This document shows positions 29,273-40,166 of a DNA stretch of 64,000 nucleotides, one piece after another. Source of the DNA: Desulfobulbaceae bacterium (GTDB lineage Bacteria > Desulfobacterota > Desulfobulbia > Desulfobulbales > Desulfobulbaceae). The notes below the pieces were generated by a model. The model was not told the origin of the DNA. It searched no databases and saw only the letters and a program-made list of their open reading frames with translations. A program made the translations under genes and the position numbers. The stretch is from assembly GCA_013201405.1 (NCBI GenBank), contig JABMJC010000002.1:1-64000 (forward strand). The letters run 5' to 3'. How positions within the stretch are numbered: position 1 is the first letter of the stretch; each line of letters starts with the position of its first letter.

Positions 29273-30565
29273 GTGACAGGGTCTGTAATGATAAAGACAT
29301 GGATGACGGAGCGTGAGTCCTCTGAGGGAGAATTGGAGGAGCGCATACAGATAGATGAGCGGGAACCCGGTCTACTGGTTGCAGGGCTCGATGTTGGTTC
29401 CACTAAGATCTGCGCCATGATCGGTGAGGTCTTCCCAGACCGGGTGGACATCATCGGGGTGGGCACAAGTCCTTCTTCGGGTATGCGCAAAGGGGTGGTG
29501 GTCAATATCCAGTCCACGGTGGAGGCCATCAAGAACGCGGTGAAAAAGGCCTCGGACATGGCTGGTTGCGATATCAACCAGGTGTATGTGGGCATAGCCG
29601 GCAGTCATATCAAGGGTTTCAATTCGCCGGGGATCATTGCCATTAACAACCAGGAAGTCCGGCAGAAGGATATTGAGGCGGTTATCCAGGCAGCCCAGAC
29701 GGTCAAGATTTCCGACAATCAGCGCATCATCCATGTGCTGCCGCAGGAATTCATGGTTGACGACCACACCGGCATCCAGAGCCCTTTGGGTATGACTGGA
29801 GTGCGTCTGGTAACCAATGTGCATATCGTTACCGCAGACATGACCGCCCTGCACAACGTGGCGGCCTGTTGTAACCAGGCGGGTTTGAGCGTGGTGGAGG
29901 TGGTGCTGGAATCCGTGGCTGCCGCAGAAACCGTGCTCACTGCAGACGAGAAGGACCAGGGCGTTGGTTTAATTGATATCGGAGGCGGTACCACGGATCT
30001 GGCCATCTTCAGCAATGGAACCATCAAGCACTCCTGGGAATTGGCCTTGGGCGGCAACAACCTGACCAGTGACCTCTGCGTAGGTCTGCGTACCCCCCTG
30101 CAGGAGGCCGAGGAGTTGAAATACCTGTATGGTGGTGCATTGTCCTCCATGATCAAAGAGAACCTGATGATTGATGTACCGACAGTGGGGGAGCGGAAGA
30201 ACAGGAAAATTTCCCAGAAAACCCTGGTCGGCATTTTAGAGGCGCGGATGGAAGAAATTTTTCAATTGGTGGATAAAAATATCGCCTCTTCCGGTAGCCG
30301 CAACCGTATCAATGCCGGTTTGGTTCTCACCGGCGGCACCGCGCTCTTGCCCAACGTGGTTGAACTGGCTGAACAGGTTTTTGATATGCCGGTGCGCATA
30401 GGTTATCCGCGTAATGTGAGTGGCCTGTTGGAGGAGATCAATACCCCGCGCAGCACCACAGCTGTGGGCTTGGTTCTGTATGGCAGCCGCTCCAGAAGTT
30501 TTGTTGCCAAGGAACAGGGCGGCATGTTGAGCAAACTGAAGCAATGGCTGCGGGGCATTGTGTGA
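29273..30565 (+). CDS. ftsA: Cell division protein FtsA
   Basis: VAGLDVGSTKICAMIGEV…VGIAGSHIKGFNS…LIDIGGGTTDLAIF…VLTGGTALLP. Confidence 0.95.
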   Translation: MTGSVMIKTWMTERESSEGELEERIQIDEREPGLLVAGLDVGSTKICAMIGEVFPDRVDIIGVGTSPSSGMRKGVVVNIQSTVEAIKNAVKKASDMAGCDINQVYVGIAGSHIKGFNSPGIIAINNQEVRQKDIEAVIQAAQTVKISDNQRIIHVLPQEFMVDDHTGIQSPLGMTGVRLVTNVHIVTADMTALHNVAACCNQAGLSVVEVVLESVAAAETVLTADEKDQGVGLIDIGGGTTDLAIFSNGTIKHSWELALGGNNLTSDLCVGLRTPLQEAEELKYLYGGALSSMIKENLMIDVPTVGERKNRKISQKTLVGILEARMEEIFQLVDKNIASSGSRNRINAGLVLTGGTALLPNVVELAEQVFDMPVRIGYPRNVSGLLEEINTPRSTTAVGLVLYGSRSRSFVAKEQGGMLSKLKQWLRGIV

Positions 30566-30638
30566 TAGGTGGCTGTAACGACGCTGAATAAAAGAGAAAC
30601 TGTACAAATGCGAGTTCGCGGGGGAAACGAGGTGGCAT

Positions 30639-31961
30639 ATGATTGATGAAAAAAATATACAGTCTGCGCTGGACACAACCGGGCAGGACATCGATAATAC
30701 ATACAATGATGGCACACCCATGGACAAGACAGCAGCGTACCGAATGGTGGAGGAGCAGGGAGACGATATCGTTATCAAGGTTATTGGCGTTGGTGGTGGC
30801 GGTGGCAATGCCATTAATACCATGGTGGACAGTAAACTAGCCGGTGTGGAATTTATTGCTGCCAACACCGATATGCAGGCCTTATCCCTGTCACGCGCGC
30901 CGAAGCTGTTGCAACTTGGGACAGGGATCACCAGGGGCATGGGAGCAGGAGCCGACCCAGAACGGGGCAGGGATGCGGCCCAAGAAAGCTATGATGAGTT
31001 GCTGGCCAATGTAGAGGGAGCGCACATGGTGTTCATTACCGCTGGTCTTGGCGGTGGTACGGGCACTGGTGCTGTGCCGGTGATTGCCAGGGCCTGTAAG
31101 GAAGTGGGTGCTTTGACCGTGGCCGTGGTGAGCAAACCCTTTTATTTTGAAGGTAAAAAGCGAATGCGCAATGCAGAGGCCGGCTGGCAGACCCTGCGTG
31201 AACATGCCGACACCATTATTACTGTGCCCAACGACCGTCTGCTGAGCTTGATGAACAAGAATTCCACCATGAATGATATGCTGGTACAGGTGGATCATGT
31301 TCTTTTACAGGCGGTGCGCGGGATAACCGACTTGATCAAGCTGCCGGGTCTTATCAACGTGGACTTCGAAGATTTGAAGACCGTTATGCGGGAAGTTGGT
31401 CCGGCCATTATGGGTACAGGAGCGGCTGCCGGCGAGAACCGGGCGGTTGAGGCAGCCAAACGCGCCATTGACAACCAGCTGTTGGAAGATGTGGGTATTG
31501 ATGGTGCCAGGGCGCTGTTAATTAATGTGTCTGCATCCAAGGAAACACTCACCCTGAGTGAATTCCAGGAGGCAGCAGCCCTGATTCAGGAAAAAGCGCA
31601 CGAAGATGCCACTGTGATTGTGGGGGTTCTCTATGACGAATCCCTTGGCGACGAGATGCGGGTCACGGTAATTGCCACTGGTATCAGCAGTAAGGAAGAG
31701 GTGGAATTGGAACCGACCATATCCAGCCGCCGCCTGACCAGCGTACCATCCTCTCCGCTTGCCCGTCTACGCAGTCGCAGGACTTCCTTTGACAGCGTGC
31801 CGGTTGCCGGGGAGCGTTCATCAGGCAATGAGACGCAAACTTTGGCCCAGCCCAATCAGCAGCCCAAGGGCCTGGCACGAATGCCGAAACCCATTTTTGA
31901 CGAACAGCGGGACGCAGAAGATCTGGATGAGCCCGCCTACCTGCGTAAAAGCGCCAATTAG
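30639..31961 (+). CDS. ftsZ: Cell division GTPase FtsZ
   Basis: VIGVGGGGGNAINTMV, GLGGGTGTGAVPVIAR tubulin signature, C-terminal peptide DEPAYLRKSAN. Confidence 0.97.
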   Translation: MIDEKNIQSALDTTGQDIDNTYNDGTPMDKTAAYRMVEEQGDDIVIKVIGVGGGGGNAINTMVDSKLAGVEFIAANTDMQALSLSRAPKLLQLGTGITRGMGAGADPERGRDAAQESYDELLANVEGAHMVFITAGLGGGTGTGAVPVIARACKEVGALTVAVVSKPFYFEGKKRMRNAEAGWQTLREHADTIITVPNDRLLSLMNKNSTMNDMLVQVDHVLLQAVRGITDLIKLPGLINVDFEDLKTVMREVGPAIMGTGAAAGENRAVEAAKRAIDNQLLEDVGIDGARALLINVSASKETLTLSEFQEAAALIQEKAHEDATVIVGVLYDESLGDEMRVTVIATGISSKEEVELEPTISSRRLTSVPSSPLARLRSRRTSFDSVPVAGERSSGNETQTLAQPNQQPKGLARMPKPIFDEQRDAEDLDEPAYLRKSAN

Positions 31962-31984
31962 ACTGTTGTCGCAATACGTTGTTG

Positions 31985-32012
31985 CCGGGGCAGGGTTATG
32001 CCCTTGCCCCGG
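31985..32012 (+). terminator. Strong hairpin after ftsZ, possible dcw terminator
   Basis: CCGGGGCA…TGCCCCGG 8-bp stem with further inner pairing, shortly after the ftsZ stop; weak U-tract. Confidence 0.5.
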
Positions 32013-32167
32013 TTCTTGTCGTGTGCAATTTGATATAGCGCGAACCTTTTTCTGTACTTCTTTGAGCTACCAGCCGGGCAAAAGCATACAATGCCTGCGA
32101 ACGGCCCTTCGTACCGTCCCGCACCCAGCGGGCTCTTGGGGGCCAATGAGTCATTCTTTACTCCCTT

Positions 32168-33988
32168 TTGTTGCAGTGGAAGTTGCCTGTGCCCACCCCC
32201 CTGAGTAATGAATACGGAACCATCCGTAAAAAATGGACAGGTCGTCTGCCCATTGCCCTGCTGTACCCGAATCTGTATTCCGTGGCTGTTTCTAATCTGG
32301 GTTTTCAGCTCGTGTACGGCGCACTCAATGCACAAGATGGGGTGGTGTGTGAGCGTTTTGTCTATCCAGCCCGGCGTGCACCCTTTCGTTCGCTGGAATC
32401 CTCCCGGCCGCTGACTGATTTTCCCCTGGTTTTTGCCTCTGTCAGTTTCGAACATGACTATCCCCGTCTGGCAGCCATGCTGGCAGCTGGCGCAGTCCCT
32501 CCGCTGTCAGCCGATAGAGGGGCGGATATCCAGCCAGGTATGCCCCTGGTGCTGTTTGGCGGCGTGGCCATGTTCATCAATCCCGAACCCTTGGCAGCCT
32601 TTGCGGATCTTATCGCCATTGGCGAGGCAGAAGCCATCCTGCCGTCCCTGTTGGCCTTGCTGACCAACTGGTCTGCATACTCGCGCAGGGATTTGTGCCA
32701 TCAGGCCGCAGCCAGTATTCCGGGCTGTTATGCCCCGGCTCTATACCGATACAAACACGATGAAAATGGCGTGCTTACGCATATTGCCGCGGAAGAAGGT
32801 TTGCCAGAGCGCGTCCGTAAGGTTGTGGCGACCGCTGTGGAAAATGCTCCAGTCGGCCATTCACTCCTGTATTCCCCTAAGGCTGAGTTGAACATGCACA
32901 TGGTGGAGTTGGGACGTGGTTGTAGCCGCGCCTGCCGTTTTTGTGCAGCAGGCTATGTTTATCGGCCGCCCCGTCTCTGGCCACCGGAAGCGGTTGGGCA
33001 GGCCCTGCAGGAGCGCCCGCCCGAAGTGGAGCGTATTGGCCTTTTGGGGATGGAGATGAGTCCTGATCCACATTTGATGCACCTTGCCGAAACATTGCTG
33101 GCCAAGGGCTGTCTTTTGAGTTTTTCTTCCTTGCGGGCCGATCGCCTTTCGCCCCAACTCCTGGAGGTTTTGGGAAAATCTGAACTGAAAAGCGCAGCCA
33201 TCGCGGCAGACGGGGCATCAGAACGCTTGCGGCGGATAATGAACAAGGGCATCAGTGCACAGGATTTGCACAATGCGGCCGTGAGCCTGGTTGAGGCAGG
33301 GATCTTTCATTTGAAAATTTATCTGATGATTGGCCTGCCCGGGGAAGATAAGGCAGACCTGGCCGAGTTTGCCGAACTCATCCGTTCGATACGGGCAGCC
33401 ATCCTGCCCTTGGGCCGGGCCCGCGGCCGGGTGAGCGAGTTAACGCTTTCGCTCAACTGCTTTGTACCCAAACCCTGGACACCGTTTCAGTACTGTGCCT
33501 TTGCCGGTGGAGACAGCGATCATCTTGACAGTTCTTCGCCTGGTGTGCTCAAACCGAATGAGCATATCCGCCTTGCCCTGGCCTCGTTACAAGACAAAAA
33601 CCGCTTGCTGCGTCGTTTGCTCAAAGGTGAGGCGAATGTGCATTTTACCTTTGACAGTCCGGAACAGGCTCTGGAGCAGGCGGTTTATGCCAGGGCAGAT
33701 CGCCGTATTGCCCCGGTTTTGCTGGCGCGCGGTGCAAACGCATTGTCGTTTCGCATGGCCATGAGGCGTTATCTGGATCAGGGCCGGGCAGGCTCGGCCA
33801 TCTGGAACTATGCACTCCGGCCGCGTCAATCGGATGAAGTGTTTTGCTGGGATGTGATTGACCACGGCTTTGCGCCCGGGTATATGTGGCGTGAGTATGA
33901 GCGGGCCATGCGCGGGCTTGCCACTTTGCCCTGCGAACCAGAACGTTGCCGCAGCTGCGGCGTCTGCCATGCCGAAATTGAATCTTAA
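32168..33988 (+). CDS. B12-binding-like/radical SAM protein (resembling the TIGR03960 family)
   Basis: ELGRGCSRACRFCAAGYVYRPPRLWPPEAV (CxxxCxxC), N-terminal LYPNLYSVAVSNLGFQLVYGALN; start (TTG) uncertain. Confidence 0.8.
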   Translation: MLQWKLPVPTPLSNEYGTIRKKWTGRLPIALLYPNLYSVAVSNLGFQLVYGALNAQDGVVCERFVYPARRAPFRSLESSRPLTDFPLVFASVSFEHDYPRLAAMLAAGAVPPLSADRGADIQPGMPLVLFGGVAMFINPEPLAAFADLIAIGEAEAILPSLLALLTNWSAYSRRDLCHQAAASIPGCYAPALYRYKHDENGVLTHIAAEEGLPERVRKVVATAVENAPVGHSLLYSPKAELNMHMVELGRGCSRACRFCAAGYVYRPPRLWPPEAVGQALQERPPEVERIGLLGMEMSPDPHLMHLAETLLAKGCLLSFSSLRADRLSPQLLEVLGKSELKSAAIAADGASERLRRIMNKGISAQDLHNAAVSLVEAGIFHLKIYLMIGLPGEDKADLAEFAELIRSIRAAILPLGRARGRVSELTLSLNCFVPKPWTPFQYCAFAGGDSDHLDSSSPGVLKPNEHIRLALASLQDKNRLLRRLLKGEANVHFTFDSPEQALEQAVYARADRRIAPVLLARGANALSFRMAMRRYLDQGRAGSAIWNYALRPRQSDEVFCWDVIDHGFAPGYMWREYERAMRGLATLPCEPERCRSCGVCHAEIES

Positions 33989-35471
33989 GGGGTTTTGGCG
34001 TGCATTGAAGGCACGGGGCGCAGGCGATGGCCTGCTTCCCTTTGCACTGGTCAAGTATTTTGCTTTTACCTCCCTGGTCATCATCCTGCTTGCCGCCTTT
34101 GCTCTGTCTTGGCTTATTGCCGACAACGCCCGCACTACCCTGCTGCGACGCAGCGAAGCCTATTCTCAGCTTTTTGCCGACAACCTCAATCGACAGGTCT
34201 TTCTCCAGTTCGTGCTGCCCACGGTGGTGCGCTATGGCCGTATCGCCATCTCCAACCAGAGGCAGTACGAAAGCCTGGATCAGATCGTTAAAAACCTGAC
34301 CCGGGGCATGCATATCAAGGCAGTCACAATTTATGATTCCGGAGACAACATTGTGGCCTACTCCACGGTGCAGCCACTGATGGGCCGGCGCGGCCTGGGT
34401 GGGCTGGAATACCGTAAGGCCGCCCAGGGCGAAAAAAATTCTGTCGTGATCTCCAGCGGTTCGATTTTGAGCTTGCTGCCGGGCAGCGACGCCATTTTTT
34501 GCACCATGAAGACCTACGTGCCCTTTCGTCAGGAAACTCGCTTGGCCGAGCAGACCGATGACATTATGGGGGTGATTGAGGTGGAGCAGGACATTTCCGA
34601 AGACTTGCATGCCATCATTGTCCTGCAGGCCAAGGTGATAGTGCTCTCTTTAGCTATCATGTCGTTGCTCTTTGCCATTTTGAGCATGATCGTGGTCAAG
34701 GCGAACCGGGTGATGGCACGCCGGGCCGAAGAGCGTATCCGTCTGGAAGAAGAACTCAACGAGGTGCAGCGCCTGGCCTCCCTGGGAAAGATGGTGGCCT
34801 CTGTTTCCCATGAAATTAAAAATCCCCTGGGTATTGTCCGTTCCACTGCAGAGATTCTGGTGGGTCGTATCAGCAAGCTGGCTCCGGGCAATGAACGCCT
34901 GGCCATGATCATTGTGGAGGAAACCACCCGGCTGGATAGAATTGTGCGTGAGTTCCTCGATTTTGCCCGTCCCCGTGAAACAGAGATGGCCCTGGGGCAG
35001 TTGCAGACTCCGGTGGAACGGGTGCTGCGTTTTCTCCAGTCGGAGCTTACCCGCAAGGAAATAGAGGTGGATACCGAATTTGCAGCGGATCTGCCTGAAA
35101 TCCTTTTGGACAGCGAGCATATCTATCAGGTGGTACTCAACATTGTGTTCAATGCCATCCAGGCCATGCCCCGGGGCGGAAGACTGCATCTAGGTACCAG
35201 GCTGGCCCCTGACGGTGAGAGCGTAACGCTCTCCATCACCGATACCGGTTGCGGCATTGCTCCGGAAGCACTTTCGCAAATTTTTACCCCTTTCTACACC
35301 GATAAAAATCGCGGTAGTGGCTTGGGGCTGGCAATCGCGTACAGCATCATTGAAAAACATGGTGGCAAAATCGAAGTGGACAGTGTCGTAGGAGCGGGTA
35401 GCTGCTTCACCATTACCCTGCCGCTACCGCCGCAGGATGCGGAAGTGTCCCAGGTCGTTGTTACAGATTGA
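33969..35471 (+). CDS. Membrane sensor histidine kinase (HisKA/HATPase)
   Basis: Two TM segments flanking a sensor region; SLGKMVASVSHEIKNPLGIVRSTAEIL; GSGLGLAIAYSIIEKHGG. Confidence 0.92.
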   Translation: MPKLNLKGFWRALKARGAGDGLLPFALVKYFAFTSLVIILLAAFALSWLIADNARTTLLRRSEAYSQLFADNLNRQVFLQFVLPTVVRYGRIAISNQRQYESLDQIVKNLTRGMHIKAVTIYDSGDNIVAYSTVQPLMGRRGLGGLEYRKAAQGEKNSVVISSGSILSLLPGSDAIFCTMKTYVPFRQETRLAEQTDDIMGVIEVEQDISEDLHAIIVLQAKVIVLSLAIMSLLFAILSMIVVKANRVMARRAEERIRLEEELNEVQRLASLGKMVASVSHEIKNPLGIVRSTAEILVGRISKLAPGNERLAMIIVEETTRLDRIVREFLDFARPRETEMALGQLQTPVERVLRFLQSELTRKEIEVDTEFAADLPEILLDSEHIYQVVLNIVFNAIQAMPRGGRLHLGTRLAPDGESVTLSITDTGCGIAPEALSQIFTPFYTDKNRGSGLGLAIAYSIIEKHGGKIEVDSVVGAGSCFTITLPLPPQDAEVSQVVVTD

Positions 35472-35478
35472 AGCGGTT

Positions 35479-36675
35479 ATGAGCTTTTTTTCGACATTGC
35501 GCCAGCACCTGCCGCCCATTATTTTTTTACTGGCGCTGCTGTCTGCCTTTCCTCCACTGGCAACCGATATGTATCTGCCGGCCCTGCCGCAGCTACAACA
35601 GGAATGGGGAGTTTCCTTTGCCAAGGTCAATCTCACCCTGGTCGCCTTTTTCATCTCCTACTGCTGTTTTCTGCTGATCCACGGCCCCCTGTCCGACCGT
35701 TTTGGCCGTAAGCCACCTCTCATTGCAGGTATTACCGTCTTTATCGCCGCTTCTGTGCTCTGTGCCATGGCCCCCTCTGTGGAGGTGATGGTTGCCGGCC
35801 GCTTTCTGCAAGGCGCCGGAGCTTCTGCGTCTTCGGCAGTAGTCTTTGCCACCAGTAAGGATCGCTTCAACGGACCCATGCGCCAGAAGGTATTTGTCCA
35901 GATTGGTGCAATTGTGGCTGCTGCCCCCATGCTGGCCCCGGTGTTGGGAGGCTGGCTGCTGAAATTCTTTTCCTGGCAGTGGATTTTTATCCTCCAGGCC
36001 ATGCTGGGCTGCATCGCCCTGGTGGGCGTTTACCACATGCGTGAAACCCTGCCCGAAAAGAGTGCGGCTGGATTTCGCGCGGTTTTTATGGGCTATTTGC
36101 GTCTTCTGGGCAATCAGGGCTATCTGCGCCAGCTCATGCTCTTTTCATTGATCGGTATGCCTCTTTTTGCCTTTATCGGTGGCTCTGCAGATCTGTACAT
36201 GAATGACATGGGGTTCAGCGCCCAGCAGTACGGGTATTTTTTTGCCTTCAACTCCTCGGCCTTTATTTTGGCGCCACTGGCCTTTTCGCGGGCATCGCGC
36301 CGCTTCAGCGTACGCTTGCTTATCCCTTTGGCGTTTTGCGGCATGCTGGCCGGAGCCCTTGTGCTGCTCGTGCCGGTGCTGCCCACTCCCTGGCACTTGG
36401 CTGTGCCCATGCTCTGGATCACTTTTTGTTTTTCTTTCTGCAGGCCAGCGGGAAATAATCTGATTTTGGAGGAGGTGAGCACAGACGCCGGCTCAGCCTC
36501 TTCGCTCATGGTCTTTTTTTATTTTGTGACCGGTGCTGCCGGAATTTGGATTTTTTCCCTGGCCTGGATAGACAAGCAGCAGGTGCTGGCCATTATGACC
36601 CTGGTGGTGGCGACTGTGGCACTTTTGTTGTGGTTTTTACATGCGTTTTTACCTGCGCCCCGTAGAGGCAGCTGA
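35479..36675 (+). CDS. MFS multidrug transporter, Bcr/CflA type
   Basis: FPPLATDMYLPALPQLQ, GPLSDRFGRKPPL, RFLQGAGASASSAVVFA; 12-TM-like hydrophobicity. Confidence 0.88.
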   Translation: MSFFSTLRQHLPPIIFLLALLSAFPPLATDMYLPALPQLQQEWGVSFAKVNLTLVAFFISYCCFLLIHGPLSDRFGRKPPLIAGITVFIAASVLCAMAPSVEVMVAGRFLQGAGASASSAVVFATSKDRFNGPMRQKVFVQIGAIVAAAPMLAPVLGGWLLKFFSWQWIFILQAMLGCIALVGVYHMRETLPEKSAAGFRAVFMGYLRLLGNQGYLRQLMLFSLIGMPLFAFIGGSADLYMNDMGFSAQQYGYFFAFNSSAFILAPLAFSRASRRFSVRLLIPLAFCGMLAGALVLLVPVLPTPWHLAVPMLWITFCFSFCRPAGNNLILEEVSTDAGSASSLMVFFYFVTGAAGIWIFSLAWIDKQQVLAIMTLVVATVALLLWFLHAFLPAPRRGS

Positions 36676-36822
36676 CAAGGGACAGGCAAACACCGCTGTG
36701 CGTAGAGGTCTGTCAGACGCGGTACAGCGTGTGGGATCTGGTGTTGTGGGCTGTGGTTGCTGCAGGTACAGCGACAACCAGAACGTGCTTAACTGAAACG
36801 TAGAATTTTTTGGGAGGAAGAC

Positions 36823-37788
36823 ATGAAGAAAATCCGTTTGGCCCTTATTGCCGGAGGCAAGTCTGATGAGCGTGAGGTGTCCTTGAATGGCGCCAAGGGA
36901 GTGGCTGCTGCGCTGAATGCGGAAAAATACGAACTGAGCCGCTACGATCCTGCCAGCGACCTGGCTCGCCTGGCCGCGGATGCGGACAAACTGGATGTTG
37001 CCTTTATTCTTCTCCATGGTCTGTTCGGAGAAGACGGCACAATTCAGGGTTTTCTTGATCTGCTTGACATCCCCTACCAGGGAGCCGGGGTTTTGGGCAG
37101 CGCTACGGCCATGGACAAAAACCGGGCCAAAATCCTGTACCGTGAAAGCGGACTGCCTGTTGCCCCGTGGCTGATGGCAGAAGCAGCGGACCGCAATAAT
37201 CCAGAGCGTCTTGTCAACACCCTGCACCTGCCCTGTGTGGTGAAACCGGTGCGGCAGGGTTCCTCCATTGGCATGTCGATTGTGTATACCGCCGAGGAGA
37301 TGGGGCCCGCGTTGGAACTCGCCTTTGCCCATGACGAGCAGGTGATGGTCGAGGAGTACATCCAGGGCCGTGAGCTCACTGCGGCAGTTCTCGGCAACCA
37401 GGAATTGCAGGCTTTGCCGCTTGTCGAAATCATTCCGGACAGTCGCTATACCTTTTTCAACTACGAAGCAAAGTACCTGCCCGGTGCCAGCCGGGAGATT
37501 TGCCCGGCCGAGGTGGACGAGGCTGTCCGCGCGCAGGCGCAGGAATATGCACTGCGTGCGCACCGTTGCCTGGGCTTGAGGGGCTATAGTCGCACCGACA
37601 TGATGCTGTCGCAGGACAACAAGCTCTACGTGCTGGAAACCAACACCATTCCCGGAATGACCCCCACCAGCCTCTTTCCCCAGGCTGCAGCTGCGGCTGG
37701 CTATTCCTTTGCCTCTCTCTTGGATAAGCTGATCGAGCTGGCGCTTGAAGGCCGTGAGGCGGACAGCAAAGAGACAAACAACAAATAG
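36823..37788 (+). CDS. ddl: D-alanine-D-alanine ligase
   Basis: LIAGGKSDEREVSLNGAKGVAAAL…LLHGLFGEDGTIQGFLDLL…VVKPVRQGSSIGMS…ETNTIPGMTPTSLFPQAAAAAG. Confidence 0.95.
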   Translation: MKKIRLALIAGGKSDEREVSLNGAKGVAAALNAEKYELSRYDPASDLARLAADADKLDVAFILLHGLFGEDGTIQGFLDLLDIPYQGAGVLGSATAMDKNRAKILYRESGLPVAPWLMAEAADRNNPERLVNTLHLPCVVKPVRQGSSIGMSIVYTAEEMGPALELAFAHDEQVMVEEYIQGRELTAAVLGNQELQALPLVEIIPDSRYTFFNYEAKYLPGASREICPAEVDEAVRAQAQEYALRAHRCLGLRGYSRTDMMLSQDNKLYVLETNTIPGMTPTSLFPQAAAAAGYSFASLLDKLIELALEGREADSKETNNK

Positions 37789-37810
37789 ACTTAAGCCGCG
37801 CTCCGGTTAA

Positions 37811-39103
37811 TTAGTCCTTGGTCGTTTTTTCTGTAAAATGCTCCTTGAAGTAAGGGGCAAGCACTTTGGGCAATTTGATGCTGCCATCAGCCTCCTGGTA
37901 GTTTTCCATGATGGCCAGCAGGGTGCGGCCCACTGCCAGGCCAGAGCCGTTTAGGGTGTGCACCAAGCGACTTTTTTGTTCGCCCTTGGGGCGGTAGCGG
38001 ATGCCAGCTCGCCTGGCCTGGAAATCCAGGAAGTTTGAGCAGGAGGAAATTTCCCGGTAGGTTTGCTGGCTCGGCAGCCAGACTTCGATGTCATAGGTTT
38101 TGGCAGCAGAAAAGCCGAGATCGCCTGTGCACAGGCTCACCACCCGGTAGGGTAGCTCCAGCATCTGCAGCACCTCCTCGGCATCGGCCAACAGCGATTC
38201 CAACTCCTCCATGGATTGTTCAGGGGTGGTGAATTTCACCAGCTCCACCTTTTCAAACTGGTGTTGGCGGATCAGGCCACGGGTGTCTTTTCCGTACGAA
38301 CCTGCCTCGGAGCGGAAGCAAGGGGTATAGGCCGTATATTTGAGCGGCAGGTCTTCTTCGGCCAGGGTCTGGTTGGCATGCAGGTTGGTGACCGGTACTT
38401 CGGCCGTGGGGATGAGCCAAAGATCCCACCCCTCAATGCGGAAGAGATCTTCGCTGAACTTGGGTAACTGGCCGGTGCCGGTCATGGCTGCGGAGTTGAC
38501 GAGAAAGGGCGGGAGGACTTCGCTGTAACCATGGCGCTGGGTGTGCAGATCCAGAAAGAAATTGACCAGGGCCCGGGAGAGCCGTGCGCCAAAACCCTTG
38601 AGCACGGCAAAACGGGCTCCAGCCAATTGGGCTGCACTTTCAAAATCAAGGATGCCAAGTTGTTCTCCCAGTTCCCAGTGGGGCAGGGGTTGGAAGGCAA
38701 AGTCGCGGGGCTGACCCCAGCGCCTGATCTCCAGATTGTCCGCATCGCTGGTACCTATGGGGGTGTTGTCGTCGCACAGGTTGGGGATGGTCAAGACGAT
38801 TGCCTGCAACTCCTCTTCAATACCTGTAAGTTTGGCATCCAGTCCCTTGATCTGCTCGGCAACAGCCTTCATCGCCAGAATACGGGCCCCTGCCGCCTCG
38901 TCTGCACCTTCCTTTTTCAGTTGGGCGATCTCTTTGGAAACTGTGTTGCGCTGGTTTTTGAGGGCTTCTACCTGGGTCAGGAGTTCCAGGCGCTGGCCAT
39001 CGACCTGGCTGAAGCGCCCCAGGACAGCGGGATCGAGCCGGCGCAGCTCACATTTTTGGCGGACAAGTTCCAGATTTTCACGGACAAAACGGAGTTCAAG
39101 CAT
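37811..39103 (-). CDS. serS: Seryl-tRNA synthetase
   Basis: [18 protein letters not shown]…[14 protein letters not shown]…[32 protein letters not shown]. Confidence 0.97.
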   Translation of the reverse strand: MLELRFVRENLELVRQKCELRRLDPAVLGRFSQVDGQRLELLTQVEALKNQRNTVSKEIAQLKKEGADEAAGARILAMKAVAEQIKGLDAKLTGIEEELQAIVLTIPNLCDDNTPIGTSDADNLEIRRWGQPRDFAFQPLPHWELGEQLGILDFESAAQLAGARFAVLKGFGARLSRALVNFFLDLHTQRHGYSEVLPPFLVNSAAMTGTGQLPKFSEDLFRIEGWDLWLIPTAEVPVTNLHANQTLAEEDLPLKYTAYTPCFRSEAGSYGKDTRGLIRQHQFEKVELVKFTTPEQSMEELESLLADAEEVLQMLELPYRVVSLCTGDLGFSAAKTYDIEVWLPSQQTYREISSCSNFLDFQARRAGIRYRPKGEQKSRLVHTLNGSGLAVGRTLLAIMENYQEADGSIKLPKVLAPYFKEHFTEKTTKD

Positions 39104-39428
39104 GGGATTTGCTCTGTTGATTTGATCTGTTAAGGAGACGTGGGCAAGGTGTACAGCTTGCTAAAACACATCTCAAAAATTTAGCATGGGCCCATCTGGA
39201 GTGCAAGGCGCAATCCTGTAGATACGGTCAAGCTGCGCTCATGCTGGCGAAGAAGAGAGAAGCCAGAGGAGCAGAGCCCCAAAACCCGGAGTCGGACAAG
39301 GGGAGGGCTCTTTTTTGCCAGCAGCTCCAGGCTTGCGCGGCAAGGACTCTTTTGCTATTTTCCGGACTCAAGCCCAGTCCGCCATCAGGAAAAACCGGGC
39401 GGCAACCCCTTCATGAACAGGCCTGCCG

Positions 39429-40160
39429 ATGCACATCAACCGGAGCGCAATCCTACTGTTTATAGCCGAGCTCAGACGATCAATACGCTTGCTTGGCGCA
39501 GCGCTCATTGGCCTGACCGTGGCGCTTTTCCTCTTTTCCGGACACTTGCGCACTTTTTTACAGCAACATATTGGCGGGCAGCTGTATTTTTTCTCAGTGG
39601 CTGAACCTTTTCTTGCCCATGTCAAGCTGGCTTTTTTCGCTGCGCTCTACCTGTTGATGCCCCTGTTTCTGTATGTGTTGTGGCGGGCACTGGGGCGTCC
39701 CTTTGGGTTGAGCGGCAGGCAGCGTTTTTGGTTTACCTTCTCCACCAGCCTGCTGTTTTATTGTGGTACTATTTTTTGTTACCTGCTGACCCTGCCCTTT
39801 GGCATCCAGTTTCTGCTCGGTTTTGCGGGCGAAACCCTGGAGCCGGTCATCTCCATCAACCGGTTCACCAATTTTATTTCCCTTTTTGTGCTGGCCTTTG
39901 GCTTGGTGTTTGAGCTACCGGTTTTTATGATTTTCTGCTCGCGCGTCGGCTTGATCAGTCGCAGAGGCTTTGAACGGAACCGGCGCTACGCCATTTTAAC
40001 CATCGCCATCCTGGCTGCGGTGTTGACACCAACCCCGGATGCAGTCAATATGGGGCTTATGGGTCTTCCTTTATACCTGTTGTACGAGATAGGCATTGTC
40101 CTGATCCGTGTGTTCCGGTTGGATAAGCAGGTGGAGTCGAAAGGGAAGGCGACCGGCTGA
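39429..40160 (+). CDS. tatC: Sec-independent translocase TatC
   Basis: ELRRSIRLLGAAL…PFLAHVKLAFFAALYLLMPLFLYVLWRAL…FGLVFELPVFM…AAVLTPTPDAVNMGLMGLPLYLLYEIGI. Confidence 0.92.
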   Translation: MHINRSAILLFIAELRRSIRLLGAALIGLTVALFLFSGHLRTFLQQHIGGQLYFFSVAEPFLAHVKLAFFAALYLLMPLFLYVLWRALGRPFGLSGRQRFWFTFSTSLLFYCGTIFCYLLTLPFGIQFLLGFAGETLEPVISINRFTNFISLFVLAFGLVFELPVFMIFCSRVGLISRRGFERNRRYAILTIAILAAVLTPTPDAVNMGLMGLPLYLLYEIGIVLIRVFRLDKQVESKGKATG

Positions 40161-40166
40161 GGTGCA

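Noticed and set aside
39104-39428. serS-tatC intergenic region considered as a possible riboswitch
   Set aside because: Some GC-rich stretches but no convincing conserved riboswitch core or downstream metabolic gene; reported as nothing more than an intergenic gap.
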